A stretch of DNA of 64,000 nucleotides. Source: Acidobacteriota bacterium. GTDB taxonomy: Bacteria > Acidobacteriota > Terriglobia > UBA7540. This document shows positions 19,770 through 27,428 of the stretch, piece by piece. Made by a program: the position numbers and the translations under genes. How positions within the stretch are numbered: the stretch's first letter is position 1; every line of letters begins with the position of its first letter. The stretch is from the NCBI GenBank assembly GCA_902812465.1, contig CADDZE010000004.1:1-64000 (forward strand), in the 5' to 3' direction. The notes beneath the pieces are model-generated. The model saw only the letters and a program-made list of their open reading frames with translations. It did no database searches and was not told where the DNA came from.

Positions 19770-20555
19770 ATGACTTTGACCGAAGAGGAACTTCGCCGCC
19801 AGATCGTTGAGGTGGGACGCTGGATTCACCGTCAGGGCTTTGTCTCCGGCTATGATGGCAACATCAGCGTCCGGATGGACGGCCAGCGCATCCTCTCTAC
19901 ACCCACCGCTATCTCGAAGGGCATGATGGAGCCAGACGACCTGGTGGTGGTGGACTATGATGGCCGCCAGCTTGCCGGGCGTCGCAAGGCGACCAGCGAA
20001 CTAGCTATGCACTTGCTCTTCTACCGCCGGCGTCCGGACGTCAACGCCGTGGTACACGCTCATCCCCCGACAGCCACCGGTTACGCCGCAGCCGGCCTGG
20101 CGCTGAATAAGGCGCTGGTCTCAGAAGTGGTGCTCTCGCTTGGCTGTATTCCTCTCGCCCGTTACGGTACCCCCGGTACGCCCGAGCTGACGGAAGCGCT
20201 ATCGCCTTTGGTAGGCCAGTATGATGCCATTCTGATGGCTAACCATGGGGTGGTGACTTGCGGGCCAGACCTGATGCGCGCCTATTTCCGGATGGAAACC
20301 GTCGAGCATTTCGCCCGGATTTCGCTGGTCACGGAAATGCTCGGCCGCCAGGTCTTGCTCTCGGAACAAGACGTGGATAAACTGCTCGCCGCACGCCAGC
20401 GGTATTTCGGCCCCGGCACGACAGCCATTGAGCGCAGCCCCGCCTGCCCCGTGACGGAGGCAGGACGTGGCCCCGGGGATCGCTTCTGGGTTTCGCAGGA
20501 GGAACTGGAAGGGCTGGTGGCGGAAGTGCTGGAAAGATTAAAGGCGAAAGGTTGA
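19770..20555 (+). CDS. Class II aldolase with C-terminal encapsulation-peptide-like helix (BMC cargo)
   Basis: 261 residues. Zinc-dependent class II aldolase/adducin family (FucA/RhaD-like), expected to cleave a sugar phosphate such as fuculose- or rhamnulose-1-phosphate to DHAP and lactaldehyde. Visible motifs: SGYDGNISVR (phosphate site, about residues 27-36), TSELAMHLLFY (Glu acid/base), VVHAHPPTA (two zinc His, near 92-100) and MANHGVVTCG (third zinc His, near 155). After the catalytic domain a Pro/Gly-rich linker (RSPACPVTEAGRGPGD) leads to a short amphipathic helix, SQEELEGLVAEVLERLKAKG, closely resembling peptides that target enzymes into bacterial microcompartments. Four shell genes follow. 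Substrate is inferred only from the family. Confidence 0.9.
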   Translation: MTLTEEELRRQIVEVGRWIHRQGFVSGYDGNISVRMDGQRILSTPTAISKGMMEPDDLVVVDYDGRQLAGRRKATSELAMHLLFYRRRPDVNAVVHAHPPTATGYAAAGLALNKALVSEVVLSLGCIPLARYGTPGTPELTEALSPLVGQYDAILMANHGVVTCGPDLMRAYFRMETVEHFARISLVTEMLGRQVLLSEQDVDKLLAARQRYFGPGTTAIERSPACPVTEAGRGPGDRFWVSQEELEGLVAEVLERLKAKG

Positions 20556-20675
20556 TGGATCGGGTGAAATAACGCGGCACCGGATTCCGAAAGATGGGCG
20601 GAAGAGCTGGTTAACCTCGTACCGTTCGTGGAGGGGTGCTGCCGTCAACGGTCTGTGATCACGCGGAGGTTTCGC

Positions 20676-20963
20676 ATGGGTGAAGCTTTGGGGATGATCG
20701 AGACGCGCGGGTTGGTGGCCCTGATCGAGGCCTCGGACGCCATGGTAAAAGCGGCGAAGGTAACCTTGGTGGGATGGGAGAAGATCGGTTCCGGATATGT
20801 GACCGCACTGGTGCGGGGCGACGTGGCCGCGGTGAAGGCGGCCACCGATGCCGGTGCTGCAGCCGCGCGTCGCGTGGGCGAGTTGATTGCCGTTCACGTC
20901 ATTCCGCGCCCACACCCCAGCCTCGAGGACACACTGCCGATCGGCAAATCTGAGAAGCAGTGA
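20676..20963 (+). CDS. BMC-H hexameric microcompartment shell protein
   Basis: 95 residues from ATG 20676, with GGAGG six bases upstream; a longer open frame from 20628 has no ribosome binding site. The single BMC domain is clear: [19 protein letters not shown] at residues 1-19, [20 protein letters not shown] with the pore loop KIGSG, and a second half [20 protein letters not shown] ending at [11 protein letters not shown]. Such proteins form the hexagonal tiles of the polyhedral shell, their central pore passing small metabolites. It is the only hexamer gene here; no tandem-domain BMC-T was found. It lies 120 bases downstream of the tagged aldolase. Confidence 0.95.
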   Translation: MGEALGMIETRGLVALIEASDAMVKAAKVTLVGWEKIGSGYVTALVRGDVAAVKAATDAGAAAARRVGELIAVHVIPRPHPSLEDTLPIGKSEKQ

Positions 20964-21010
20964 CGAGGGGTGGAGTGGCGCGCAGGTAGAGTCCGCTTTC
21001 AGGCATCTCG

Positions 21011-21045
21011 GCTGCTGACCACTCACCGCTAGCCACTGACCGCTG
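21011..21045. repeat. Heptameric tandem repeat upstream of the first BMC-P gene
   Basis: Period-7 array GCTGCTG, ACCACTC, ACCGCTA, GCCACTG, ACCGCTG, five bases ahead of the ATG at 21051. Related in period and layout to the array at 19735-19769. Confidence 0.7.
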
Positions 21046-21050
21046 CCTTT

Positions 21051-21344
21051 ATGCTGCTTGCCCGGGTTGTCGGAACCGTCGTCGCCACCCGCAAGGATCC
21101 CCGCCTGGAAGGGAAGAAGCTCCTGATTGTCACACCGCTGACGCCGGAGCAGGTGGAAGGCCATCACGGAGTTACTTCCCCCACCAAGGCCAATTATCTG
21201 GTGGCCGTTGATACGGTAGACGCCGGCTATCGCGAGACAGTGATCCTTGTGCAAGGCAGCTCCGCCCGTATGGCTGCCACGTGCAAGGATTGCCCGGTGG
21301 ATACGGCGATCGTTGGCGTGGTGGACGCGGTGACCCTGAAATGA
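21051..21344 (+). CDS. BMC-P pentameric shell protein 1 (EutN/CcmL family)
   Basis: 97 residues, family length. Opens with the typical MLLARVVGTVVATRKDPRLE strand, followed by GKKLLIVTPLTPEQ, VAVDTVDAGYRETVILVQGS and the C-terminal AIVGVVDAVTL. EutN/CcmL proteins form pentamers that cap the twelve vertices of a microcompartment shell. First of three consecutive BMC-P genes. The insertion around EQVEGHHGVTSPTKANY is longer than in the third copy. Positioned 87 bases after the BMC-H gene; no strong ribosome binding site is seen because a heptameric repeat precedes the start. Confidence 0.94.
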   Translation: MLLARVVGTVVATRKDPRLEGKKLLIVTPLTPEQVEGHHGVTSPTKANYLVAVDTVDAGYRETVILVQGSSARMAATCKDCPVDTAIVGVVDAVTLK

Positions 21345-21398
21345 CCAAGGATGATGCAGGCGGACCCTTGCCTGCCTTCTTCCTTTGGCACCATCAAG

Positions 21399-21680
21399 AT
21401 GTTTCTCGCGCGTATTGTCGGTAACGTGGTCGCGAGCGTCAAGGATCCGCAGCTTGCAGGTAAAAAGATTCTGGTGGTGCAGCCTGTCGACCCGCACGGC
21501 CGGGACCGCGGCGAAAAATTGCTCGCGCTGGACAGTGTTGGTGCGGGTGCCGGTGAAATTGTCTACTGCTGCCGCGGCCGCGAAGCCAGTTTTCCTTGGC
21601 ATCCGGACGAGGTTCCCACGGAGGCTTCCATCGTGGCGATCGTAGACCGGATCGACCTCGAAACCGGAGACTCGAAGTAG
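21399..21680 (+). CDS. BMC-P pentameric shell protein 2 (EutN/CcmL family)
   Basis: 93 residues from ATG 21399; a longer frame from 21351 adds 16 residues that precede the conserved MFLARIVGNVVASVKDPQL. Further family motifs are AGKKILVVQPVDPHGRDRGE, LALDSVGAGAGEIVYCCRGR and IVAIVDRIDL. It carries two adjacent Cys (YCC) in the strand before the variable loop and an unusual FPWHPDEVP insertion, not shared by the other two copies. Expected role is a vertex pentamer of the BMC shell. Spaced 54 bases from the first copy. Confidence 0.94.
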   Translation: MFLARIVGNVVASVKDPQLAGKKILVVQPVDPHGRDRGEKLLALDSVGAGAGEIVYCCRGREASFPWHPDEVPTEASIVAIVDRIDLETGDSK

Positions 21681-21756
21681 GAAGGGTGGTAGCCGAGGCC
21701 TTCGGCGGACCTTCGCGCACCATTCAGGGGACTGAGGTTTCCAGCTTTCATTTACC

Positions 21757-22029
21757 ATGCTGATCGGCCGCGTGATTGGTGAGGTCGTTGCTACCCAAAA
21801 AGCGCCCAGCCACGCCGGGCGCAAGGTCCTGGCGGTGCAGCCACTGAATCTTGACGGCACGGACCGCGGCGACGTGATTCTGGCCCTGGACGCGGTGGAT
21901 GCGGGCGCTGGCGACCGGGTGCTGGTGGTGGCGGAAGGGTGGAGCGCCATGACGGCTGTGGGGCGCGAGCACGCGCCCATCGATATGGCCATCGTGGGTG
22001 TCATCGACGCGGTGACGCTGGCCCCCTAG
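21757..22029 (+). CDS. BMC-P pentameric shell protein 3 (EutN/CcmL family)
   Basis: 90 residues. MLIGRVIGEVVATQKAPSHA at the start, GRKVLAVQPLNLDGTDRGDV, LALDAVDAGAGDRVLVVAEG and IVGVIDAVTLAP at the end match the EutN/CcmL fold. The middle is closest to copy 2 (shared QP-x-x-x-DG-x-DRG and LALD-V-AGAG segments). Likely a third vertex protein with a distinct role or stoichiometry. It ends the plus-strand BMC run; its stop is 40 bases from the end of the convergent sigma-factor pseudogene. Confidence 0.94.
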   Translation: MLIGRVIGEVVATQKAPSHAGRKVLAVQPLNLDGTDRGDVILALDAVDAGAGDRVLVVAEGWSAMTAVGREHAPIDMAIVGVIDAVTLAP

Positions 22030-22069
22030 CCCTGGGCAAAGTTCCGGACCGTGTTGTAGGCGGCCAAAC

Positions 22070-23317
22070 TCAAGGCGACGTCACTTGCTCGAGCCGTTGG
22101 GCAATATAAGCCTCCTCGATGCGATTCGACGTAAGCGCCAAAGCCCGCCGATACGCCTCGGCGGCCTCCTCGCGGCGACCGAGGCGGCGGAGCAGATCCC
22201 CGCGCGGTATGGAGGAGATAGTAATTTTCCAGGTGGCCGCAGGCCTCGATCTGGCCGATGGCCGCTAGGCCTTGCTCCAATCCCTCGGCCATGGCGATGG
22301 CCACCGCCTGGTTCAGCCTGACCGCGGGCGACGGGTTGTGCCGCTCCAGTTCTTCATACAGCGCGGCGATCCGCTGCCAGTCGGTAATCCGCGGGTGAGT
22401 GAGACCGGGCGTGCACGGCAGCAATGGCCGCCTGCAGTTGATAGGGCCCGGACGAATTCAGGCGCGGGGCCCTTTCCAGAGTCTGGATGTCTTCCTCAAT
22501 CTCCTTCTGATCCCTGAGCGAGCGGTCCTGTTCCTCGAGCGGGACCAAAGCGCTTGCGGAGTCGATGCGCGCCCGGCACCGCGAATCCTGCAACCGCATC
22601 AGTGCGAGGAGGCCCAAGCTTTCCGGTTCATTGGGTAACAGCTCGCACAAGGTGCGCCCCAGCCGAATAGCCTGCGCGCGGAGGTCACGCCGGATCAGGT
22701 TCTCGCCTGCGGTAGCCGCATAGCCCTCGTTGAACACCAGGTAGATCACCGTCTGCACGGACGCCAGCCGTTCGGGCAGTGCCCGCGATCCGGGGACTTC
22801 GTAGGGGATGCGGGCGTCGCGAATCTTCGCCTTGGCCCTCACCATCCGCTGAGCCAGCGTCCTTCAGGGACCAGAAAGGCCCGGGCGATCTCGGCCGTGG
22901 TGAGACCACCCAGTGTCCGCAGTGTGAGCGCGACTTGAGCCTCGCGGTTCAAGGCCGGATGACAGCAGGTGAAGATGAGGCGGACGCGATCGTCACGATA
23001 GGTCATCGATGCCTCATCGGACGGCACTTCCTGCCAAGCTACCGAAGCCAGCGCTTCGCGCTCCAGGGGATCCTGCTTCGCCTGCCGCGTCTGCCGCCGC
23101 GCCGCGTCGACCAGCTTGCGGTGAGCTACGGTTGTGATCAAGCTCCCGGGTTATCCGGAATCCCCCTCGACGGCCAGTTGGCCACCGCTGAGGCAAAGGC
23201 TTCCTGCATCGCTTCCTCGGCCAGGTCGAACGATCCGGAAAGCCGGATAAACGTGGCGATGATGCGACCCGACTCCTCGCGAAAGACCCTCTCGGCAATG
23301 GTCTGAATATCCGCCAT
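22070..23317 (-). pseudogene. ECF42-like RNA polymerase sigma factor with C-terminal TPR-like domain, four frameshifts
   Basis: A complete protein can be followed across frames. Sigma-2 region from ATG 23317 (MADIQTIAERVF ... FDLAEEAMQEAFASAV, WPSRGIPDNPGA); frame change at about 23140 into ITTVAHRKLVDAARR and RVRLIFTCCHPALN (sigma-4 side, IARAFLVPE); change at about 22865 into MVRAKAKIRDARIPYEVP and the family helical domain; an extra T near 22395 then leads to TDWQRIAALYEELERHNP; a last shift near 22195 leads to LLRRLGRREEAAEAYRRALA and a stop at 22070-22072. Each break is a single-base change or its equivalent. This architecture is that of ECF42 sigma factors, whose known genomic partners are DGPF/YCII proteins, and one lies just upstream. 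Confidence 0.85.
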
Positions 23318-23353
23318 GCGGTGTTTCGGCCGGTTGTCCGGCAACCGTTCAGA

Positions 23354-23704
23354 CTAAGCCTTCTCGCGGATTGGCCGGACCTCCACGCAGCCCTCCCCAC
23401 CGCAGCCAATGGTGGGGATTTTGGCGGCCCCTTCGAGCGCCTCATCCAGGTTGTCGCACTCCAAAATATAGTATCCGGCCAGCTGCTCCTTGGTCTCCGC
23501 AAAAGGACCATCGATCACCACCACCTTGCCAGCCTCGACGCCTACGGTGGTGGCGGTCGATGTAGGCTGGAGCGGATCCGCACCACGGAGCACGCCGCGC
23601 CGGCGGGCCTCATCCATAAGCGCCCGGTGGGCGGCGGCCCGCTGCGTCTCTTCCGCGGTGGCCGAACCGTTTTCCTTTGTGTAAATCAGCATCATGTAAC
23701 GCAT
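23354..23704 (-). CDS. DGPF/YCII-related protein, intact copy
   Basis: 116 residues from ATG 23704. Opens MRYMMLIYTKENG and contains the family hallmark VVVIDGPFAETKEQLAGYYI, with ALEGAAKIP and a closing VEVRPI. These small dimeric alpha/beta proteins are related to YciI; their biochemical role is unproven, but they are repeatedly found next to ECF42-type sigma factors and are thought to belong to their regulon. Its stop precedes the sigma-factor pseudogene start by 36 bases on the same strand. Unlike its neighbours it has no visible frameshift. A second, broken copy lies at 24152-24477. Confidence 0.9.
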   Translation of the reverse strand: MRYMMLIYTKENGSATAEETQRAAAHRALMDEARRRGVLRGADPLQPTSTATTVGVEAGKVVVIDGPFAETKEQLAGYYILECDNLDEALEGAAKIPTIGCGGEGCVEVRPIREKA

Positions 23705-23813
23705 GGTGATACCCAACCGGCTGAATGCCTCTCTCGAAACGCCGCCGTCATGACGGGAGGCGGAAAACGAGAAGGGCCGGAAATTCCGGAAGTTTCCATC
23801 GCTCCCTCGACTC

Positions 23814-24155
23814 CTACTTTTCCGGCTGAGTAAGTGGTTCGCCGTTATGACTCAGGATGTACGAGATCACTCGCGCCGTGTCCCTCTGGCTCGGGTTGCT
23901 CGTAGACACCTGCAGTGGGTGCGGCTCCTCGCCGAAGCATTGGCCACGCCCGTAGGTTCTCGCTGGGGTTCCGTCCAACTGAACCTCCAGGGAGCCGTCC
24001 AATACCCAGACCACGACCGGGCCCGGATGGCGGTGCTTGCTGCCGACATACCCGGGAGGGAACTCCCGTTCGCGCACGGTCAGCGCCGTGTCCGGCCCAC
24101 CATGTCCTTCCTTTCTCCCCTCCCTACCCGGCGTTCGATGGCAATAACCGGTCAA
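23814..24155 (-). CDS. Cupin-domain protein
   Basis: 113 residues from TTG 24155, overlapping the stop of the upstream DGPF copy as TTGA. The cupin core is visible: FPPGYVGSKHRHPGPVVVWV (His residues of motif 1), LDGSLEVQLDGTPARTYGRG, and GEEPHPLQVSTSNPS (motif 2). It would form a small beta-barrel, probably metal-binding, of unknown substrate. The first 25 residues are poor matches to any cupin and could be a shifted N-terminus, given the frameshifts all around it. Same strand as the DGPF and sigma genes, likely one unit. Confidence 0.7.
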   Translation of the reverse strand: MTGYCHRTPGREGRKEGHGGPDTALTVREREFPPGYVGSKHRHPGPVVVWVLDGSLEVQLDGTPARTYGRGQCFGEEPHPLQVSTSNPSQRDTARVISYILSHNGEPLTQPEK

Positions 24156-24477
24156 GAAAACTTCATAACAGGCCGCACCTCGACCGACCCGAAGCGGGCA
24201 CCTGGGATCCTGGCCGCGATGGCGATGGCTTCGTCCCGGTCCTTGGCCTCCACCAGGTAGTAGCTGGCGAGCTGTTCTTTGGTTTCGGCAAACGGGCCGT
24301 CCGTGGTGAGCGCCTTGCTGTCGCGCACGGTGGCCGCCGTGGTGGTGGGCTGCAGTGCGTGGCCGCCCTTGATGGCCGCGGCGTGCTGTTGGGGGCCTGG
24401 TATTCCTCCAATTCCGCTGCGTCGTAGCCCTGGCTCCAGCGTTTCTGGTTGTCGTAGATCAGCAACAGATACTCCAT
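24152..24477 (-). pseudogene. DGPF/YCII-related protein, frameshifted copy
   Basis: Starts at ATG 24477 with GGAGG six bases upstream and reads MEYLLLIYDNQKRWSQGYDA ... LEEYQA. A run of five C at about 24393 must be one base longer to continue into QQHAAAIKGGHALQPTTTAA, TTDGPFAETKEQLASYYLVE and VEVRPVMKFS, ending at 24152. Joined, the protein has the expected DGPF length (about 108 residues) and the TDGPFAETKEQL hallmark. Only one shift separates it from an intact gene, so a homopolymer sequencing error is a serious alternative. Confidence 0.82.
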
Positions 24478-24635
24478 GGAAGTCCTCCCTTTGCAAGGCA
24501 CGAGCCCTTGGCCGTTGCCCGATTCTTGAGCGTTCACTGGTACGACGCACGACCCACCCCAGAATCGACAGCCAGGTTCTGAAAGCTTTCCACCCCACCG
24601 CTCCCTTCACCTCGAGCGGTTCGAAAAGGGTACCG

Positions 24636-25976
24636 TTACGTCGTCGCATGCTTTTTCCGCCATTCTTCAAGGGCCTGCAGCTTCTCCCTGAGCTTTTTCT
24701 CGAAGCCCTCTTCGGTGGGAACGTAATAGCGACGGCCTCTCAGGCTCTCGGGCAGGCAAGCCATGTTGGTGAGCCGGTCAGGAGCGTCGTGAGCGTACTG
24801 GTAGTCCCGGCCGTAGCCAAGGTGGGCCATCAGGCCGGTGACAGGGTTGCGCAGGTGGAGCGGAACCGGCTCCGCGACGGTGCGCTGGGCGTCGCGCTGA
24901 ACCTCACCGTAGCCACTGTAAAGCGCATTGGACTTGGGAGCCAGGGCTAAGTAGACGGCAGCCTGCGCCAGGGCCAGGTTTCCTTCCGGCATCCCCACAA
25001 AGTGGACTGCCTGCATTGCCGCGACGCTGACAGCCAGCGCCTGGGGGTCTGCCAGGCCGATGTCTTCCGACGCCATGCGAATCAGCCGCCGCGCCACATA
25101 AAGGGGATCTTCGCCAGCCTCCAGCATCCTCCCCAGCCAGTAGAGGGCGGCGTCGGGGTCGGAATTGCGGACGGACTTGTGAAGCGCCGAGATCAGGTTG
25201 TAATGCTCCTCGCCCGCCTTGTCGTAAAGGAGCATCTTCCGTTGGATGGCGTCCTCGGCCACCGACTCGGTGACCAGAGCGCGCCCCTGTTCGTCGCGCG
25301 GCGCTGCCGCCACCGCCGCCTCCAGCGTGTTGTAGGCGCTGCGGGCATCGCCATTCGAGAAGATGGCGATCTGCCTCAACACTTCCTCAGACACTACCAC
25401 TCGCTCCTTGCCCAGGCCGCGGACCTCATCTCGGAGCGCTCGATGCAGCAGCTCGAGCACCTCATCGGTCGATAGCGGCGAGAGCATATAGACCTTGGCA
25501 CGCGAAAGCAGGGCGGAGTTCACTTCGAAGGAGGGATTCTCGGTGGTGGCGCCAATCAGCACCACGTCACCGCGCTCGACGTAGGGCAGGAAAGCATCCT
25601 GCTGCGCCTTGTTGAAGCGATGGATCTCGTCGATGAAGAGGATGGTGCGCCAGCCATAATGCCTCGACTTCTCCGCCGCCGCCATCACCTCCTTGATCTC
25701 CTTGATGCCGGCGAGCACGGCACTGAAGCGGACGAAGTCGCTCCGCGTGCGGCGGGCAACAATGGTGGCCAGAGTGGTCTTGCCGGACCCGGGCGGCCCC
25801 CAGAGGATCATCGAGGCAAGCTCGTCGCGCTCGATCTGGGCTCGCAAGGCCTTGCCGGGCCCGAGGATGTGTGCTTGGCCCACGAACTCCTCGAGCGTCT
25901 CTGGCCGCATCCGGTCGGCCAGGGGGCGCCGGGCGTCGCCAGGGGGAGTGGGCGGGTTAGGTTCGAAGAGGCTCAC
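24636..25976 (-). CDS. rarA: Replication-associated recombination protein A (MgsA/RarA), AAA+ ATPase
   Basis: 446 residues from GTG 25976. Works at stalled replication forks, interacting with SSB and opening duplex ends. N-terminal RPLADRMRPETLEEFVGQAH, Walker A LWGPPGSGKTTLAT near residue 62, Walker B ILFIDEIHRFNKAQQDAFLP near 112, sensor 1 IGATTENPSF and the RarA-specific C-terminal part LIRMASEDIGLADPQAL and GLMAHLGYGRDYQYAHD. Length and order are those of the family. Transcribed away from the 625-base gap to its right; its stop is 158 bases from the broken DGPF gene. Confidence 0.96.
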   Translation of the reverse strand: MSLFEPNPPTPPGDARRPLADRMRPETLEEFVGQAHILGPGKALRAQIERDELASMILWGPPGSGKTTLATIVARRTRSDFVRFSAVLAGIKEIKEVMAAAEKSRHYGWRTILFIDEIHRFNKAQQDAFLPYVERGDVVLIGATTENPSFEVNSALLSRAKVYMLSPLSTDEVLELLHRALRDEVRGLGKERVVVSEEVLRQIAIFSNGDARSAYNTLEAAVAAAPRDEQGRALVTESVAEDAIQRKMLLYDKAGEEHYNLISALHKSVRNSDPDAALYWLGRMLEAGEDPLYVARRLIRMASEDIGLADPQALAVSVAAMQAVHFVGMPEGNLALAQAAVYLALAPKSNALYSGYGEVQRDAQRTVAEPVPLHLRNPVTGLMAHLGYGRDYQYAHDAPDRLTNMACLPESLRGRRYYVPTEEGFEKKLREKLQALEEWRKKHATT

Positions 25977-26047
25977 AGTTTTGGGTTGTCTAGCAGCTTT
26001 ACCTTCAGATGGCGGCTTCCATAAAATGGAAGTGGCTGATTCTAAAT

Positions 26048-26066
26048 AACATTACGGCTTTGTTTG
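26048..26066. repeat. 19-base direct repeat, copy 1
   Basis: AACATTACGGCTTTGTTTG, identical to 26258-26276. The preceding 15-20 bases are also loosely similar (CTGATT is shared). The 210-base unit between the starts is not obviously repeated. Confidence 0.75.
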
Positions 26067-26257
26067 AAAATGGGGATGCTTGCCTTTCGAAATTAGCGAG
26101 CAGAGCCATCCAGAGCTACTCCCCGTTTTCTCCGCCCGGTCAGGGATCGACTGCGAGAAGACGAGGCGCACAGTCGAGCGGCGGAGTCGACTCATCGGTT
26201 CCACCCATATTCCAGCTATCGCGTTCTCCATAAAAATGTAACTGATTGATTTCACGG

Positions 26258-26276
26258 AACATTACGGCTTTGTTTG
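26258..26276. repeat. 19-base direct repeat, copy 2
   Basis: AACATTACGGCTTTGTTTG, identical to 26048-26066. Could be target-site-like scars of a lost insert or a repeated regulatory site; neither is shown. Confidence 0.75.
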
Positions 26277-26601
26277 CGAAAAAACTTCTAGCTGTGGGGT
26301 TCGATGCCAGGCCACAACCTTGCTCACGACCCCTGGAGGCCGTCGGAAAGCGCGGGCAAGACTCACAACCAGAGCCCCCTGGGACACACTCCGAGTGCGA
26401 GCCTCGCTAACCGGGAGTGGCCGAGGGACGGTGTGGCGCCGTGCTTCCACAATCTTCCGCATGCCATAGGATGCCACGTCCACAGCCATTAAGCACGAGA
26501 AAGCACAGGGATGGCGAATACGAGTCATTATTCAGGTATAAGACGTAAGAGACGTCCTAGACAGCGCGAGTGGTAACGGCGAATGAACCCCTTAGGGGCA
26601 G

Positions 26602-27318
26602 CTAGCCAAAGTACTTCCGTGCCATCCGTTGCCACCAGGGCCAATCATGACCAGTATGGTCACCCCAGACGTCCAGCCAGTGGGGAATCTGCTTGGCCTG
26701 CATGATACGCGCCAGGCGGAGGTTCTCCGGCAGGCAGACGTCATCCTCACCGGTGGCAAGCACGATGTGGAGCCGCGTGCGGAAGCGGCTCAGGTACCAG
26801 TCGTCGGTGAGATTGGGGAGGAAGTCAGGGGGGCAGTTGAAATAGCAATTGTCGTCGTAGTAGCCGTCGAGAAACTGGTGGATGTCGAAGGCCCCGCCCA
26901 TGCTGACAGCGTGCGTTACCAGGTCCGGGTGGCGCAGCGCGAAGTTCACCACGTGGTAGCCGCCAAAGCTGCATCCCGTCAAGCCGAGGCTGGCGGAAGT
27001 GTTTTTGGACCGGATAAAAGGGATCACTTCGCGAATAAGATAGTCCTCGTACTGCAGGTGCCGCCGCACGCGGTCGCGGGGGTGAACCTGTTTGTTGTAC
27101 CAGCTCTCGGCATCGACGCTGTCGACACAGAACGCCTGCAAGGCACCTTCTTCGTAACGGTGAGCGACGGCGGCGATCATGCCTCGATCTTCGTAGTCGT
27201 AGAAGCGCCCCATCGACGTAGGGAACACGATCCAGGGCGCTCCGCCATGCCCAAATACCAGCAGCTCCATGTCACGCTGCAGGTGGGGGCTGTACCACTT
27301 GTGGTATTCGCGGTTCAC
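26602..27318 (-). CDS. Esterase-family alpha/beta hydrolase
   Basis: 238 residues from GTG 27318. Member of the putative esterase (esterase D/antigen 85-like) superfamily. The nucleophile elbow GLTGCSFGGYHVVN puts Ser near residue 117; candidate Asp is in LATGEDDVCLPEN and candidate His in WGDHTGHDWPWW at the C-terminus. There is no signal peptide, so it is probably cytoplasmic. Substrate unknown; the aromatic-rich N-terminus (YHKWYSPHLQRDMELLVFGH) matches a group of bacterial esterases annotated only generically. Monocistronic by appearance, 110 bases downstream of the start-to-stop boundary of the large receptor gene's end. Confidence 0.88.
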   Translation of the reverse strand: MNREYHKWYSPHLQRDMELLVFGHGGAPWIVFPTSMGRFYDYEDRGMIAAVAHRYEEGALQAFCVDSVDAESWYNKQVHPRDRVRRHLQYEDYLIREVIPFIRSKNTSASLGLTGCSFGGYHVVNFALRHPDLVTHAVSMGGAFDIHQFLDGYYDDNCYFNCPPDFLPNLTDDWYLSRFRTRLHIVLATGEDDVCLPENLRLARIMQAKQIPHWLDVWGDHTGHDWPWWQRMARKYFG

Positions 27319-27428
27319 ACCGGGGGAATGATATCGGCGCGGAAGGAAGCGCGCAATGCAGGGACGAAAGGGATTGGGCGGGTCTCAGCCCGCCCTGGTC
27401 CAAACACGAAAATCTTCCGCAAGCAACC

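Larger units (their letters stand above)
25977..26601. other. 625-base gap with a direct repeat, no recognisable gene
   Basis: Open frames here have no family resemblance and no convincing start sites. The gap contains two copies of a 19-base direct repeat (26048-26066 and 26258-26276). It separates rarA from an esterase gene that is also on the minus strand. Confidence 0.5.

Noticed and set aside
26009-26528. Short open frames on both strands of the rarA/esterase gap
   Set aside because: They are 60-90 residues, mutually overlapping, lack family motifs, and two merely contain the direct repeat.
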